DNA of 38,838 nucleotides, taken from contig DHQX01000037.1 in NCBI GenBank assembly GCA_002411105.1, positions 1 to 38,838 on the forward strand, read 5' to 3'. This DNA is from Christensenella sp. UBA5327. Its GTDB lineage: Bacteria > Bacillota > Clostridia > Christensenellales > Aristaeellaceae. Position 1 is the stretch's first letter. The number at the start of each line of letters is the position of its first letter. A program made the translations under genes and the position numbers. The notes under the pieces were generated by a model. It was not told the origin of the DNA. It searched no databases and saw nothing but the letters and a program-made list of their open reading frames with translations. This document shows positions 7,326 to 15,223 of the stretch, one piece after another.

Positions 7326-8708
7326 ATGATCAAGACCTTTGTGTTGGACACCAATGTGCTCATCCAGGCCCCCCATGCCCTTCTCTCTTTTGAAGACAAC
7401 ACGGTCATCCTGCCCCTGGCTGTTTTGGAAGAATTGGATAGCCTGAAAAACGCCGATGGCGAGCGCGGCCGCAATGCCCGCCAGGCCATCCGCACGCTGG
7501 AGACCCTCCGCCTCTCAGGCGACCTGGCCCAGGGAATTGAGCTGCCAGAGGGCGGGCACCTGCGGCTTGAGGTCAACCACGCTGAGGTGGAATTGCCCAG
7601 CGGCATGAACCCCCACAGTGCTGACAGCCGGGTGCTGAAAGTCTGCAAGGGGCTAACCGATCGGGGCATCCACGTGGTGCTGGTCACCATGGACATCGTG
7701 GTGCGCATCAAAGCGCAGATGATGGGCATCCCGGCGGAGGACTTCACCACCGACCAGGCCGAGGAAAAGGCCCTGCAATACACCGGCCGGGGGGAGGCCT
7801 ATGTGCCCGATGCCCGCATGGCCGCCTTCAGAAAAAGCGGCATCAAGCTGGAAGAGCTGTACCAACTGGGGCCGGGCCACGAAAAGCTGCCCGTTGAGGC
7901 CGTTGAAAACCAGTTCTTCACCCTGCGCAGCGACACCTCTGAGAGAAAAACCCTGCTGGGCCGCTACCGCCAGGGCAAAATCCACGCCCTAACGACGCTT
8001 AATGACAAACCCTTTGGCGTCAAAGCCCGCAACGCCGGCCAGCGCTTCCTGCAGGAGGCCTTGCTGCTGGACGCGGCCAGCGCGCCCCTGGTGCTGGTGA
8101 AGGGCACCGCCGGCACTGCCAAGACCTTCTACGCCATGGCTGCCGGCCTTGAGATGGTGCTGGAGCAAAGTGCCTACCGCAAAATCCTGGTCTGCCGTCC
8201 CAATGCCCAGTTTGATGAGGACATCGGCTTTCTCCCGGGCTCTGAGCAGGAGAAAATCTCCCCCCTGCTGCGTCCCATCATCGATAACCTGGAGATCCTC
8301 TTTGAGCGGGAGGAAGACATAAAAAAAGACCGCAAGGACAAAAAGACCGCCGAGAACGACCTGAAAGGCCGCATCGATTACCTTTTTGACACCGGTGTCA
8401 TCGTGGCCGAGGCCATGAACTTCATGCGCGGAAGGTCCATCAAGAACACCTACCTGGTCATTGATGAAGCGCAGAACTTAAGCCCCCGCCAGGTGAAGGG
8501 CATCATCACCCGGGTGGGCGAGGGCACCAAGGTGATCCTGCTGGGGGATCCCGAGCAAATTGACCACCCCATGCTGGACGCCCGCACAAACGGCCTGTCC
8601 TATGCCGCTGACCGCATGCGGGGGAGCCCGCTTTGCGTGCAGCTCACCATGCTGCCGGATGAGTGCGAGCGCTCAGCCCTTGCCCTGGACGCGGCCAAGC
8701 GGATGTAG
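7326..8708 (+). CDS. PIN-PhoH family protein (YlaK-like ATPase)
   Basis: 460 residues with two domains. An N-terminal PIN nuclease domain starts at residue 5 with FVLDTNVLIQ and later has DSRVLKVC and VLVTMDIVVRIKA. A C-terminal PhoH ATPase domain (about 235-455) carries DIGFLPGSEQEKISP, Walker B YLVIDEAQNLSP and GDPEQID. The family is thought to couple an RNase-like PIN domain to an RNA helicase-like ATPase. The Walker A loop reads GTAGTAKT (about residues 260-267). The glycine normally before the lysine is alanine (GCC at 8118-8120), so ATP binding may be altered. I chose the ATG at 7326 because GAGG sits 8 bases upstream; an in-frame GTG at 7317 overlaps that site. It converges with recO. 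Confidence 0.93.
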   Translation: MIKTFVLDTNVLIQAPHALLSFEDNTVILPLAVLEELDSLKNADGERGRNARQAIRTLETLRLSGDLAQGIELPEGGHLRLEVNHAEVELPSGMNPHSADSRVLKVCKGLTDRGIHVVLVTMDIVVRIKAQMMGIPAEDFTTDQAEEKALQYTGRGEAYVPDARMAAFRKSGIKLEELYQLGPGHEKLPVEAVENQFFTLRSDTSERKTLLGRYRQGKIHALTTLNDKPFGVKARNAGQRFLQEALLLDAASAPLVLVKGTAGTAKTFYAMAAGLEMVLEQSAYRKILVCRPNAQFDEDIGFLPGSEQEKISPLLRPIIDNLEILFEREEDIKKDRKDKKTAENDLKGRIDYLFDTGVIVAEAMNFMRGRSIKNTYLVIDEAQNLSPRQVKGIITRVGEGTKVILLGDPEQIDHPMLDARTNGLSYAADRMRGSPLCVQLTMLPDECERSALALDAAKRM

Positions 8709-8719
8709 AGTTGCCAGGA

Positions 8720-8747
8720 GGAGGCGCTTTTTGAAGAAAGCGCCTCC
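8720..8747. terminator. Hairpin between convergent phoH-type gene and recO
   Basis: Perfect 11-base arms GGAGGCGCTTT (8720-8730) and AAAGCGCCTCC (8737-8747) around TTGAAG. It lies between the two converging stop codons. Neither side has a proper U-tract, so it is either a weak bidirectional terminator or a copy of an interspersed palindrome. Confidence 0.55.
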
Positions 8748-8769
8748 CCCTTAGCCCCCTCCCGCAAAA

Positions 8770-9498
8770 CTATGAGTCTTCGTCTGTTACGGCCGGGAGC
8801 TTGCTGTCGATGTGGTATTCCACATAATCTGCCAGGATGGCATAAGGCACTTCTTTGGGCGCGGTCTCGGCCTTGTCAATCCCGATCGCCAGCACCTGGC
8901 GCAGCCAGGCGAGGGTGGCGGCGGGCAGCATCAGCCGCAGGGGCAGCCGGCTGCCGCAGGCGGAGCAGCAGATGCCCCCCTCCTGGGCCAGCAGGAAGCC
9001 GCCCTCCTCCTCCCCCATGCGCCTGGCGCAGCGCACGCAGTGGTTAAGCCGCGGTTTAAAGCCGCTGATGGCTGCCAGGTGCAGCAGAAAGGCGCTGCCC
9101 ACCTGATCGGCCGGGGTTTCCTCATAGCTCAGCCGCTTCAGGGACCGGGCCAGCAGGATGAACAGGTGGGGTGCGGCTTCCCCCGGCTGGGCCATTTTCT
9201 GGGACGCGGACAGCATCATGGCGCCATAGGAGAGCCTTGCATAGTTCAGCCTGAGGGGATAAAAGGCCTCGATCACCGTGCAGGCGGTGACCGTCTCCCG
9301 GCTGGCGGCAGAAAACAGCACATACTCCCCCATACAAAACAATTCGCCCGCTGTCATCAGCGGGCTTTTGGGCTTGCGGCAGCCGCGGCACAGGGCATCC
9401 ACCCGGCCAAAATCAGGGGAGAGCAGGGTAATCATCCTGTCGTTCTCCCGGTAATCGGTGCGGGAGAGCACGATGCCCTGGGTGTTTTTGTACGGCAA
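8770..9498 (-). CDS. recO: DNA repair protein RecO
   Basis: 242 residues, normal for RecO. The N-terminal OB fold begins with the family pattern TQGIVLSRTDYRENDRMITL (residues 6-25) followed by FGRVDALCRGCRK. A zinc site is made by NHCVRCARR and CCSACGS near residues 150-180. RecO loads RecA on SSB-coated single-stranded DNA together with RecR. The homologous N-terminus requires a TTG start at 9498, and no good ribosome binding site precedes it. The degV stop lies only 9 bases upstream, so translation may depend on coupling. It is the second gene of the degV-recO operon. Confidence 0.94.
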   Translation of the reverse strand: MPYKNTQGIVLSRTDYRENDRMITLLSPDFGRVDALCRGCRKPKSPLMTAGELFCMGEYVLFSAASRETVTACTVIEAFYPLRLNYARLSYGAMMLSASQKMAQPGEAAPHLFILLARSLKRLSYEETPADQVGSAFLLHLAAISGFKPRLNHCVRCARRMGEEEGGFLLAQEGGICCSACGSRLPLRLMLPAATLAWLRQVLAIGIDKAETAPKEVPYAILADYVEYHIDSKLPAVTDEDS

Positions 9499-9507
9499 GG
9501 GCGTGTC

Positions 9508-10380
9508 TTAGCGGTGGTCGCCCAGGAAGAAGATGGCAACGGTGCCTGGCCCGGCATGGGCGCCGATGATGGTGCCCAGGGTGACAAACTCAAAACCGGC
9601 ATTCCCCGGCAGGCCGTCCCTGACCAGGTCAGCCAGGTACTGGGCGTCTTCCATGCAGTCGCCATGGGAGAGGAAGATGGGCTGCCCCTCTTTGGGGTTG
9701 GCCATTTCGATCACTTTTTCGGCGAGCTCCTTGAGAGAACGCTTGCGCCCCTGGGTTTTGGACATGGGGATCAGCTTGCCCTCATGATTGACATGCATCA
9801 CCGGCTTGATGCGCAGCATGCTGCCAATCAGCGCTGAGCTGCGGCTCACGCGCCCGCCGCGGAACAGGTGGTTCAAGTCATCCACCGTGAACCAGGAGTT
9901 GAAGCGCTGGCGGTTGTCTGTAAGCCAGGTCACCACTTCCTCCAGGGTCTTGCCTTCCTCCCGTAATTTCAACGCGTAATAGACCATCAGCAGCTGCCCG
10001 CCTGAGGCCAGGAGGGAGTCCACCACGCTGATTTTGGCATCAGGGTGCTTTTCCAGCACCATTTCAGCCGCCAGTTCCCCGGACTGGATGGAGGCGGAGA
10101 TACCGCTTGACAGCGTGATATACAGCACCTGCCCACCCTGCTTCACAATTTCCTCGAAGGCTCCCGCCGCGCTGTCCACCGGAACCGCGGCCGTGGAGGC
10201 CTGGCGGCCATCCCGCAGCTTGCGGTAGAAATCCTTCAGGATCGGCTCATCCTCCACATAATATTTCTTTTCCTGCCCGTCCATGCAGTAAATCATGGGC
10301 AGCACGCGCAGCTTGTCATAGCGCTTGTAAAAATCTAAAGACATATCAGAGCCCACGTCGGTCACAATCCAGAATGACAT
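9508..10380 (-). CDS. DegV family fatty-acid-binding protein
   Basis: 290 residues, the standard DegV length. Landmarks are the N-terminal IVTDVGSDMS, YITLSSGISASIQS near residue 90, the RGGRVSRSSALIGSMLRIKP segment near 175-195 and the C-terminal IGAHAGPGTVAIFF. DegV proteins (FakB-like) bind a fatty acid; in some species they present it to the kinase FakA to make acyl phosphate for phospholipids. No fakA is in the window. An AGGAGG ribosome binding site precedes the ATG, and a consensus promoter lies 60-90 bases upstream. A paralogue lies at 21660-22538. Confidence 0.93.
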   Translation of the reverse strand: MSFWIVTDVGSDMSLDFYKRYDKLRVLPMIYCMDGQEKKYYVEDEPILKDFYRKLRDGRQASTAAVPVDSAAGAFEEIVKQGGQVLYITLSSGISASIQSGELAAEMVLEKHPDAKISVVDSLLASGGQLLMVYYALKLREEGKTLEEVVTWLTDNRQRFNSWFTVDDLNHLFRGGRVSRSSALIGSMLRIKPVMHVNHEGKLIPMSKTQGRKRSLKELAEKVIEMANPKEGQPIFLSHGDCMEDAQYLADLVRDGLPGNAGFEFVTLGTIIGAHAGPGTVAIFFLGDHR

Positions 10381-10442
10381 GTTTGCCCCTCCTTTGTTGC
10401 TGAGTATCCGGCAGCGGCGATGAATGCCGGAAATATGGTGGA

Positions 10443-10471
10443 ATTATAACAAATCAGGCTGGATTCGTCAA
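10443..10471 (-). promoter_or_regulatory. Sigma-A promoter for degV-recO
   Basis: On the minus strand, TTGACG (10466-10471), 17 bases, then TATAAT (10443-10448), with TG one base ahead of the -10. This separates degV-recO from the hydrogenase operon upstream. A 7-base stem, TCCGGCA/TGCCGGA (10407-10413 and 10425-10431), lies in the leader. Confidence 0.8.
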
Positions 10472-10485
10472 CGAAGACAAGCCCT

Positions 10486-11910
10486 TCACTGAAGCAGGGA
10501 GACCGCCTCTGAGATGGTTTTCTCATAGGCTTCCAGGCCGTATTTGTCCACCTCCGCCTTGTTCTTGTCCCCATGGGTCAGGCAGCCGGCGCCGTTGATG
10601 CAGCCGCCAAGGCAGGCCATCCCCTCGACAAAGTTTCCATTGAGGGCGTTTTTGGACAGCCGCAGAAGCGCTTTGCGGCACTCCTCGATGCCATCACAGA
10701 TGACAGGGCGTGCCTCAAAGCCCTCAGCGCCAATCTCCTTGATGCCCTGGACAATGGCATCGGACAGCCCGCCGCTGCGGGCAAAAATGCGGCCATAGTA
10801 GGAGGCGTTGTCCAGCACGTCCTCCTCCAGGGTGGTGATGTCCACCTCTTTGCTGTCAAACAGAGCCTGCAATTCCTCAAAGGTGAGGACGCTGTCAATA
10901 TGCGGCGCCACCTCCTCACGCTGGAACTCCATTTTTTTCGCGGTGCAGGGCCCAATGAACACCACCCGGGCCTCCGGCTCCCCCTCCTTGATATACTGCG
11001 CGATGGCGGCCATGGGCGAGAGGTTGTGGGAAATATAGCTTGTAAGCTGAGGGAATTGCTTGTGGACATAATCCACAAACGCCGGGCAGCAGGAGCTGGT
11101 CAGGAGGCCCTTTTCAACCAGCTCTTTGGCCTCAGCAAACGCCACCATGTCAGCCCCCAGCGCGGCCTCCACCACCGTGTGGAAGCCCAGGGCCTTGATG
11201 CCGGAGATCACCTGGCCCAATTTGGCATAGCGAAACTGGCTGGATATGGAGGGCGCCACCACCGCGTACACCCGGTATCGGCTGCTGCCCTCGCTCTCCT
11301 TGAGGATTCTGATTGTATCCGCGATAAAGGACTTGTCCATGATCGCGCCAAAGGGGCATTGGTATACGCAGGCCCCGCAGGCAATGCAGGCCTGGTTGTC
11401 GATGCGGGCCGCCTTGTTGTCATCCATGGAGATGGCCTTCACCTTGCAGGCGTTTTCACAGGGCCTTTTATGGTTGCTGATGGCGCTGTAAGGGCAGACA
11501 TTGGCGCAGGCGCCGCACTCCACACACTTGGACTTGTCGATGTGCGCCTTTTGATGGATGTCAAACACAATCGCGTCCTTGCGGCACACATCCTCACAGC
11601 GGTGCGCCAGGCAGCCCCGGCAGGCGGGGGATACCTCATAGCCTCCCACCGGGCACTCGTCACAGGCGATGTCAATCACCTCAATGACGTTGGGGTTGTT
11701 CTTATCACCGCCCAGGGCCAGCTTCACCCGCTCGGTCAGAATGGCCCGCTCCTTATACACACAGCAGCGCATGGTGGGCACCTTGCCCGGCACAATGCGC
11801 CGGGGGATATCCAGCACCCCCTCCGCCAGCGTCCCCTGCCACGCGGCCCGGGCCACCTCTCTTAGCACCTTGTACTGCAGGTATTGCACTTTTGTGTCAA
11901 ATTTTCGCAT
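10486..11910 (-). CDS. [FeFe]-hydrogenase, group B type
   Basis: 474 residues. The N-terminal half is rich in iron-sulfur cysteines: CRGCLAHRCEDVC (near 98), CVECGACANVCP (near 130), CENAC (near 152) and CIACGACVYQCP (near 176). The C-terminal half carries all three H-cluster motifs: TSSCCPAF (near 272), GPCTAKK (near 321) and EGMACLGGCING (near 430). The TSCCP form of the first motif, replacing the TSCSP usual in group A enzymes, points to group B, whose role is not settled. The frame opens at 11916, but its AGGAG site touches that ATG; the ATG at 11910 has a 6-base spacing, so I start there. That AGGAG overlaps the stop codon of the phosphatase gene, implying translational coupling. Confidence 0.9.
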   Translation of the reverse strand: MRKFDTKVQYLQYKVLREVARAAWQGTLAEGVLDIPRRIVPGKVPTMRCCVYKERAILTERVKLALGGDKNNPNVIEVIDIACDECPVGGYEVSPACRGCLAHRCEDVCRKDAIVFDIHQKAHIDKSKCVECGACANVCPYSAISNHKRPCENACKVKAISMDDNKAARIDNQACIACGACVYQCPFGAIMDKSFIADTIRILKESEGSSRYRVYAVVAPSISSQFRYAKLGQVISGIKALGFHTVVEAALGADMVAFAEAKELVEKGLLTSSCCPAFVDYVHKQFPQLTSYISHNLSPMAAIAQYIKEGEPEARVVFIGPCTAKKMEFQREEVAPHIDSVLTFEELQALFDSKEVDITTLEEDVLDNASYYGRIFARSGGLSDAIVQGIKEIGAEGFEARPVICDGIEECRKALLRLSKNALNGNFVEGMACLGGCINGAGCLTHGDKNKAEVDKYGLEAYEKTISEAVSLLQ

Positions 11911-11919
11911 GCTCATCTC

Positions 11920-13092
11920 CTAAAAATAGCTGACTTTGATGCGTTTCCCCATCTTGGTCAGGCATTCGGACAGCTCCGATACCAGGCGCATTTTGATGTT
12001 GAAGTTGATGGGCAAATCCGGGTTTTGATGCGCCGGGTTCACGGCCTTGCCCACATAGAAGTTGATGTCCGTGGCCTCTTCAAACAGCAGCCTGGCGATC
12101 CGGGAGGCACCATCCTGCTTATAGCTCCACTCCACATAGGATTCGTTGCCGGCCAGATAATCCCTGGCGTAAACCAGCACCTTGTTGATGGTGACCACCC
12201 CTTCAGTCACCAGGTCCACCCCCTCCAGCTTCGCAATCGGCGGGATGTCCGGATCCGGGAACTCCAGCAGGGGCACCAGGGGCTTGCCCAGATAGCGCGC
12301 GGCCAGGGTGGAGGTGGTGCCGCCGCACACGATGTGCTTGCCCTCCTTTGAAAAAAACAGCGCCATCATCCGGTTGTCGTCATCCCGGTTGGCCGGCGGC
12401 CCCAGCAGCATGTTCATGGGCTCCCGGGCGCGGATGCGGATGGTGCAGGCGGTGGTGTCATCCCCGGGCTGGCCGCCATAGAGCTTCATGCACTCGTCAA
12501 GCAGGATGGTGTTGAGGGTTTTGGCGGTAAACCCCACTTCAAAAAATACCTCCATGTAGGAGATAATGTCTTTGCGCTCCCAGCCAAAGTTCATATCCCG
12601 GCCCAGCCCCGCATAGATGCAGCCGTCGCTCATGGCGATGAAGGTATCGTTTTCGCGCAGGTCGATGCGGGAGCGCGTGATCTTCTTGCCGTCGATCATC
12701 ATCTCGGTAAAGGGGATCTCCACATTGTGTCCATCCCGCAGCAAAATGACCGGAGGGTTGTCATACTGGATGATCTCCGCCTGCTGGTTGTTGCGGATGC
12801 AGATGATGGTAAAGGTGGAATAGGCCACCTCCCGGACTGAACAGACCGGCAGGGTGGCAGCCACCGTGGCTACGCAATCCTCAACCGTCAGGCCTTTTGA
12901 CATCATGGTGGAGATGATTTTGGCCGTCAGGGTGGACAGGATATTGGCTTTCACGCCGCTGCCCAGGCCATCCGCCAGCACCATGATGATGTCGTTGTTT
13001 TCGCCCTCAATGACCTCCACATGGTCACCGCACAGCTGCTCGCCATGCTTGTTGATGCTGCGGTAGCCGATGTCCGCGCACAGGTTATTCAT
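11920..13092 (-). CDS. SpoIIE/PP2C-family serine phosphatase linked to the sensory hydrogenase
   Basis: 390 residues. Residues 1-220 form a SpoIIE-type PP2C phosphatase domain with the metal-binding motifs VLADGLGSG (39-46), MSDG (154-157) and GDDTTA (210-215). Residues 222-390 form an additional domain I cannot name, with KHIVCGGTTSTLAARYLGKP near 252-271. The frame continues upstream, but only as an out-of-frame reading of the neighbouring gene. The ATG at 13092 has a GGAGT site and overlaps the hydrogenase stop by 8 bases. Phosphatase-linked [FeFe]-hydrogenases are a recognised sensory subtype (C3 in hydrogenase classifications). The enzyme probably dephosphorylates a regulatory protein in response to the PAS-hydrogenase; the target is not visible here. 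Confidence 0.92.
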   Translation of the reverse strand: MNNLCADIGYRSINKHGEQLCGDHVEVIEGENNDIIMVLADGLGSGVKANILSTLTAKIISTMMSKGLTVEDCVATVAATLPVCSVREVAYSTFTIICIRNNQQAEIIQYDNPPVILLRDGHNVEIPFTEMMIDGKKITRSRIDLRENDTFIAMSDGCIYAGLGRDMNFGWERKDIISYMEVFFEVGFTAKTLNTILLDECMKLYGGQPGDDTTACTIRIRAREPMNMLLGPPANRDDDNRMMALFFSKEGKHIVCGGTTSTLAARYLGKPLVPLLEFPDPDIPPIAKLEGVDLVTEGVVTINKVLVYARDYLAGNESYVEWSYKQDGASRIARLLFEEATDINFYVGKAVNPAHQNPDLPINFNIKMRLVSELSECLTKMGKRIKVSYF

Positions 13093-14761
13093 CGCTGATG
13101 GACTCCTTGAGCTTGGTGAGCGCGATTTTGGTCTCAGCCGCCGTCTCGCCCAGCAGGAAGGCGATCTCCTGCACGATGCGCATCTGTTTGTCCACCACCT
13201 TGTCGGTGGTCTCAATGGTCTGCTTGCTGATGGACTCCTTCTTGGCCCGCTCGGTCTCCTCCTTGGTGGTGTCCCGCATAAAGCAGATATAGATGCGGTA
13301 GTGCTTGTCAAAGACAATGGTCTCACGGACATACTTCTTGTATTCTGCCAGGTAGACCCGCTTGTTCTGGATGCTGACCCCGGTTTGCTGGACGGTGATG
13401 AAGTCCGCCGGGTCGAGGATGCGCACCACCGGCTCCCCCAGCACATCGTTTGCGGCGCGGATGTTCATCAGCTGCAGGGCCGCCCGGTTGATCTGCTGCA
13501 CCTCAAAGGCTTCATTGAGCACGACGATGGCGTTTGAGGCGTTGCTGATGACATTGTCCGAAAAGCTCTCCGCCTTGCCCATCAAAAAGGGCATGCACAT
13601 GGTGATGTCCGCCTTGCCATGGCATACCGCGATGGCCTTCTCCCGGCAGGTGTTGTAGCCGCAGGAGCCGCAGTTGAGCTCGTCCTGGGGGTAATACTTG
13701 CCCATCAGGCGCAGTTTTTCAGTGATCTCTTCCTCGCTGGGCTGTTTGAGCCTGCGGTCGATGGGGCTCATGGGCTTGAGCATCTCCACAGCGGGCAGGC
13801 TGCCCGTCACAAAGTCCTTCTTCCCCGCGTAGGCCGCCACATGCTTGTAATCCCTGACCGGTGAGCGGTGATACTTGTCCATCACAGGCCCCCCCACGCA
13901 GCTGCCAAAACAGGCAGACATCTCAATAAAGCAGTTGTGCAGCCCGCCATGTTGAATGTCCTTGAGCGCTTCAATGCAGTTGGCCACCCCATCGATGGCG
14001 AAATAGGCGTATTCCTCCTGATCGCAGACCATGGTTTTGAGGATGCCGCCGGTGGTGGGGAAAAACCTGGCGCGGCTTTCCTCCAGGCTGTCGGTCTCAC
14101 TTTCAAGGGTAATGTTCTCCCCCTTGAGCCACTGGCTGAGTTCCTCAAAGGTGAGCACCGCGTCTGTGATGCCCTGGTAGTGCTCCGCCTCGTCCTTCTT
14201 GGCCACGCAGGGGCCGATGAACACCGTCTTGCTGCCAGGGTAACGCTGTTTGATATCAACGCAGTGGGCCTGCATGGGCGAGAGGATATCGGCCAGGTAT
14301 TTCAGTTCCCCCGGGAAATACTTCTGGATCAGCAGGTTGACAGCGTGGCAGCAGGAAGAAATCAGAATATCCCGCTTGTCCTCCCTGAGCATCCGCTCAT
14401 ACTCTTTTTTCACGATGGTGGCGCCCACGGCTGTCTCCTCCACATCAAAAAAGCCCAGCTTCTTAAGCGCCTTGCGCAGCGCTCCGATCCCCATGCCGTC
14501 ATAATTGGCCACAAAGGAGGGGGCGACGCTGGCGATGACCTTTTCGCCTGACATCAGCATCACCTTCACCGCTTCCACGCTGCTGGCAATTTCCTTGGCA
14601 TCCTGGGGACAGGCCACAAAGCAGTGCCCGCAATAGATGCACTCGTTGCCGATGATGTGCGCCTGGCCGCCTGAAAAGCGGATGGATTTGACCGGGCATT
14701 CCCGGATGCATTTATAGCAGTTTTTGCAGTTGGATTTCTTCAGTTTCAAAAAGTCAGCCAT
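13085..14761 (-). CDS. PAS-domain [FeFe]-hydrogenase, sensory group C type (HydS-like)
   Basis: 558 residues. An N-terminal 2x[4Fe-4S] ferredoxin domain uses C12/C15/C18/C22 and C41/C44/C47/C51. The H-cluster domain follows, with SSCCH (135-139), GPCVAKKDE (183-191) and MSACFGSCVGG (281-291). Next comes another cysteine cluster (C364, C367, C372, C380, C389). A PAS domain spans about 405-495, then a short helical linker of the kind that transmits signals. Group C enzymes of this layout are thought to sense H2 or redox state and not to turn over H2 in bulk metabolism. There is no kinase domain; the phosphatase gene overlaps its end and probably supplies the output. The ATG at 14761 has an AAAGGA site. 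Confidence 0.93.
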   Translation of the reverse strand: MADFLKLKKSNCKNCYKCIRECPVKSIRFSGGQAHIIGNECIYCGHCFVACPQDAKEIASSVEAVKVMLMSGEKVIASVAPSFVANYDGMGIGALRKALKKLGFFDVEETAVGATIVKKEYERMLREDKRDILISSCCHAVNLLIQKYFPGELKYLADILSPMQAHCVDIKQRYPGSKTVFIGPCVAKKDEAEHYQGITDAVLTFEELSQWLKGENITLESETDSLEESRARFFPTTGGILKTMVCDQEEYAYFAIDGVANCIEALKDIQHGGLHNCFIEMSACFGSCVGGPVMDKYHRSPVRDYKHVAAYAGKKDFVTGSLPAVEMLKPMSPIDRRLKQPSEEEITEKLRLMGKYYPQDELNCGSCGYNTCREKAIAVCHGKADITMCMPFLMGKAESFSDNVISNASNAIVVLNEAFEVQQINRAALQLMNIRAANDVLGEPVVRILDPADFITVQQTGVSIQNKRVYLAEYKKYVRETIVFDKHYRIYICFMRDTTKEETERAKKESISKQTIETTDKVVDKQMRIVQEIAFLLGETAAETKIALTKLKESISDE

Positions 14762-14785
14762 TGTTTTCCTTTCGCCGCTGGCGCA

Positions 14786-15025
14786 TCATCCGCGCGCAAG
14801 CACCTCATCCTCAAAAAAACCATCCACATTTTCCGGTGACAGGGAGAAGAGCTTGCCATCCAGGGTGACGCTGATGCCTTTTTGGCAGTTGCCCATGCAA
14901 AAGGTGCCGCTGAGCGCCACCTTGTCCATGAGATTGGCCTCTTCAATCAACTGCCTCAGCCGTTCCACCACCTGCCGGGACCCCTTCAAATGGCAGGAGC
15001 TGCCGATGCAAATCACGAGTTCCAT
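14786..15025 (-). CDS. Small NuoE-like [2Fe-2S] thioredoxin-fold ferredoxin
   Basis: 79 residues, a single thioredoxin-like ferredoxin domain. The four cluster ligands are visible as CIGSSC (6-11) and CMGNC (near 43-47), the C-x4-C and C-x3-C spacing of NuoE/HydC subunits. It lacks the N-terminal helical region of full NuoE. Such small proteins often pass electrons to or from [FeFe]-hydrogenases; here it precedes the PAS-hydrogenase by 24 bases and is the first gene of the operon. An AAGGAGG ribosome binding site precedes the ATG. Confidence 0.88.
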   Translation of the reverse strand: MELVICIGSSCHLKGSRQVVERLRQLIEEANLMDKVALSGTFCMGNCQKGISVTLDGKLFSLSPENVDGFFEDEVLARG

Positions 15026-15115
15026 TCCTTTTCCTCCTTCATCCCCAATGCCTGAACAACGCGACGGGTCAGGGGCCTGCGCGCTTTGTCACCACGCATA
15101 GACCGCCCACATGAC

Positions 15116-15143
15116 ATTATGCCATTTCCGCAGGGAATTACAA
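15116..15143 (-). promoter_or_regulatory. Probable promoter for the sensory hydrogenase operon
   Basis: On the minus strand, TTGTAA (15138-15143), 16 bases, then CATAAT (15116-15121). Both boxes are imperfect, but they are well spaced and lie about 90 bases before the first gene, just past the terminator of the upstream operon. Confidence 0.55.
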
Positions 15144-15173
15144 GTTTTTATCGGGCAATTAATCGGACATAAA

Positions 15174-15202
15174 GGAAAACCCGCGCCGTTTGCCGGCGCG
15201 GG
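15174..15202 (-). terminator. Intrinsic terminator after the VWA gene
   Basis: On the minus strand, the arms CCCGCGCCG and CGGCGCGGG (15194-15202 and 15180-15188) pair perfectly around a 5-base loop and are followed by TTTTCC. It lies about 20 bases past the stop codon and closes the long degV-to-VWA operon. Confidence 0.8.
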
Positions 15203-15223
15203 GCGGGTGTCTTGCCCGGGTTT

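Noticed and set aside
10573..11865. A 430-codon plus-strand frame over the group B hydrogenase
   Set aside because: It is antisense to a gene with complete iron-sulfur and H-cluster motifs.
13093..13446. N-terminal extension of the phosphatase gene
   Set aside because: The extension is an out-of-frame reading of the PAS-hydrogenase, rich in Ser/Arg/Pro; the true start at 13092 has a ribosome binding site and full homology.
10486..14761. A metabolic, electron-bifurcating hydrogenase complex
   Set aside because: There is no HydB/NuoF-like flavoprotein, the NuoE-like protein is too short, and the PAS and phosphatase partners point to sensing.
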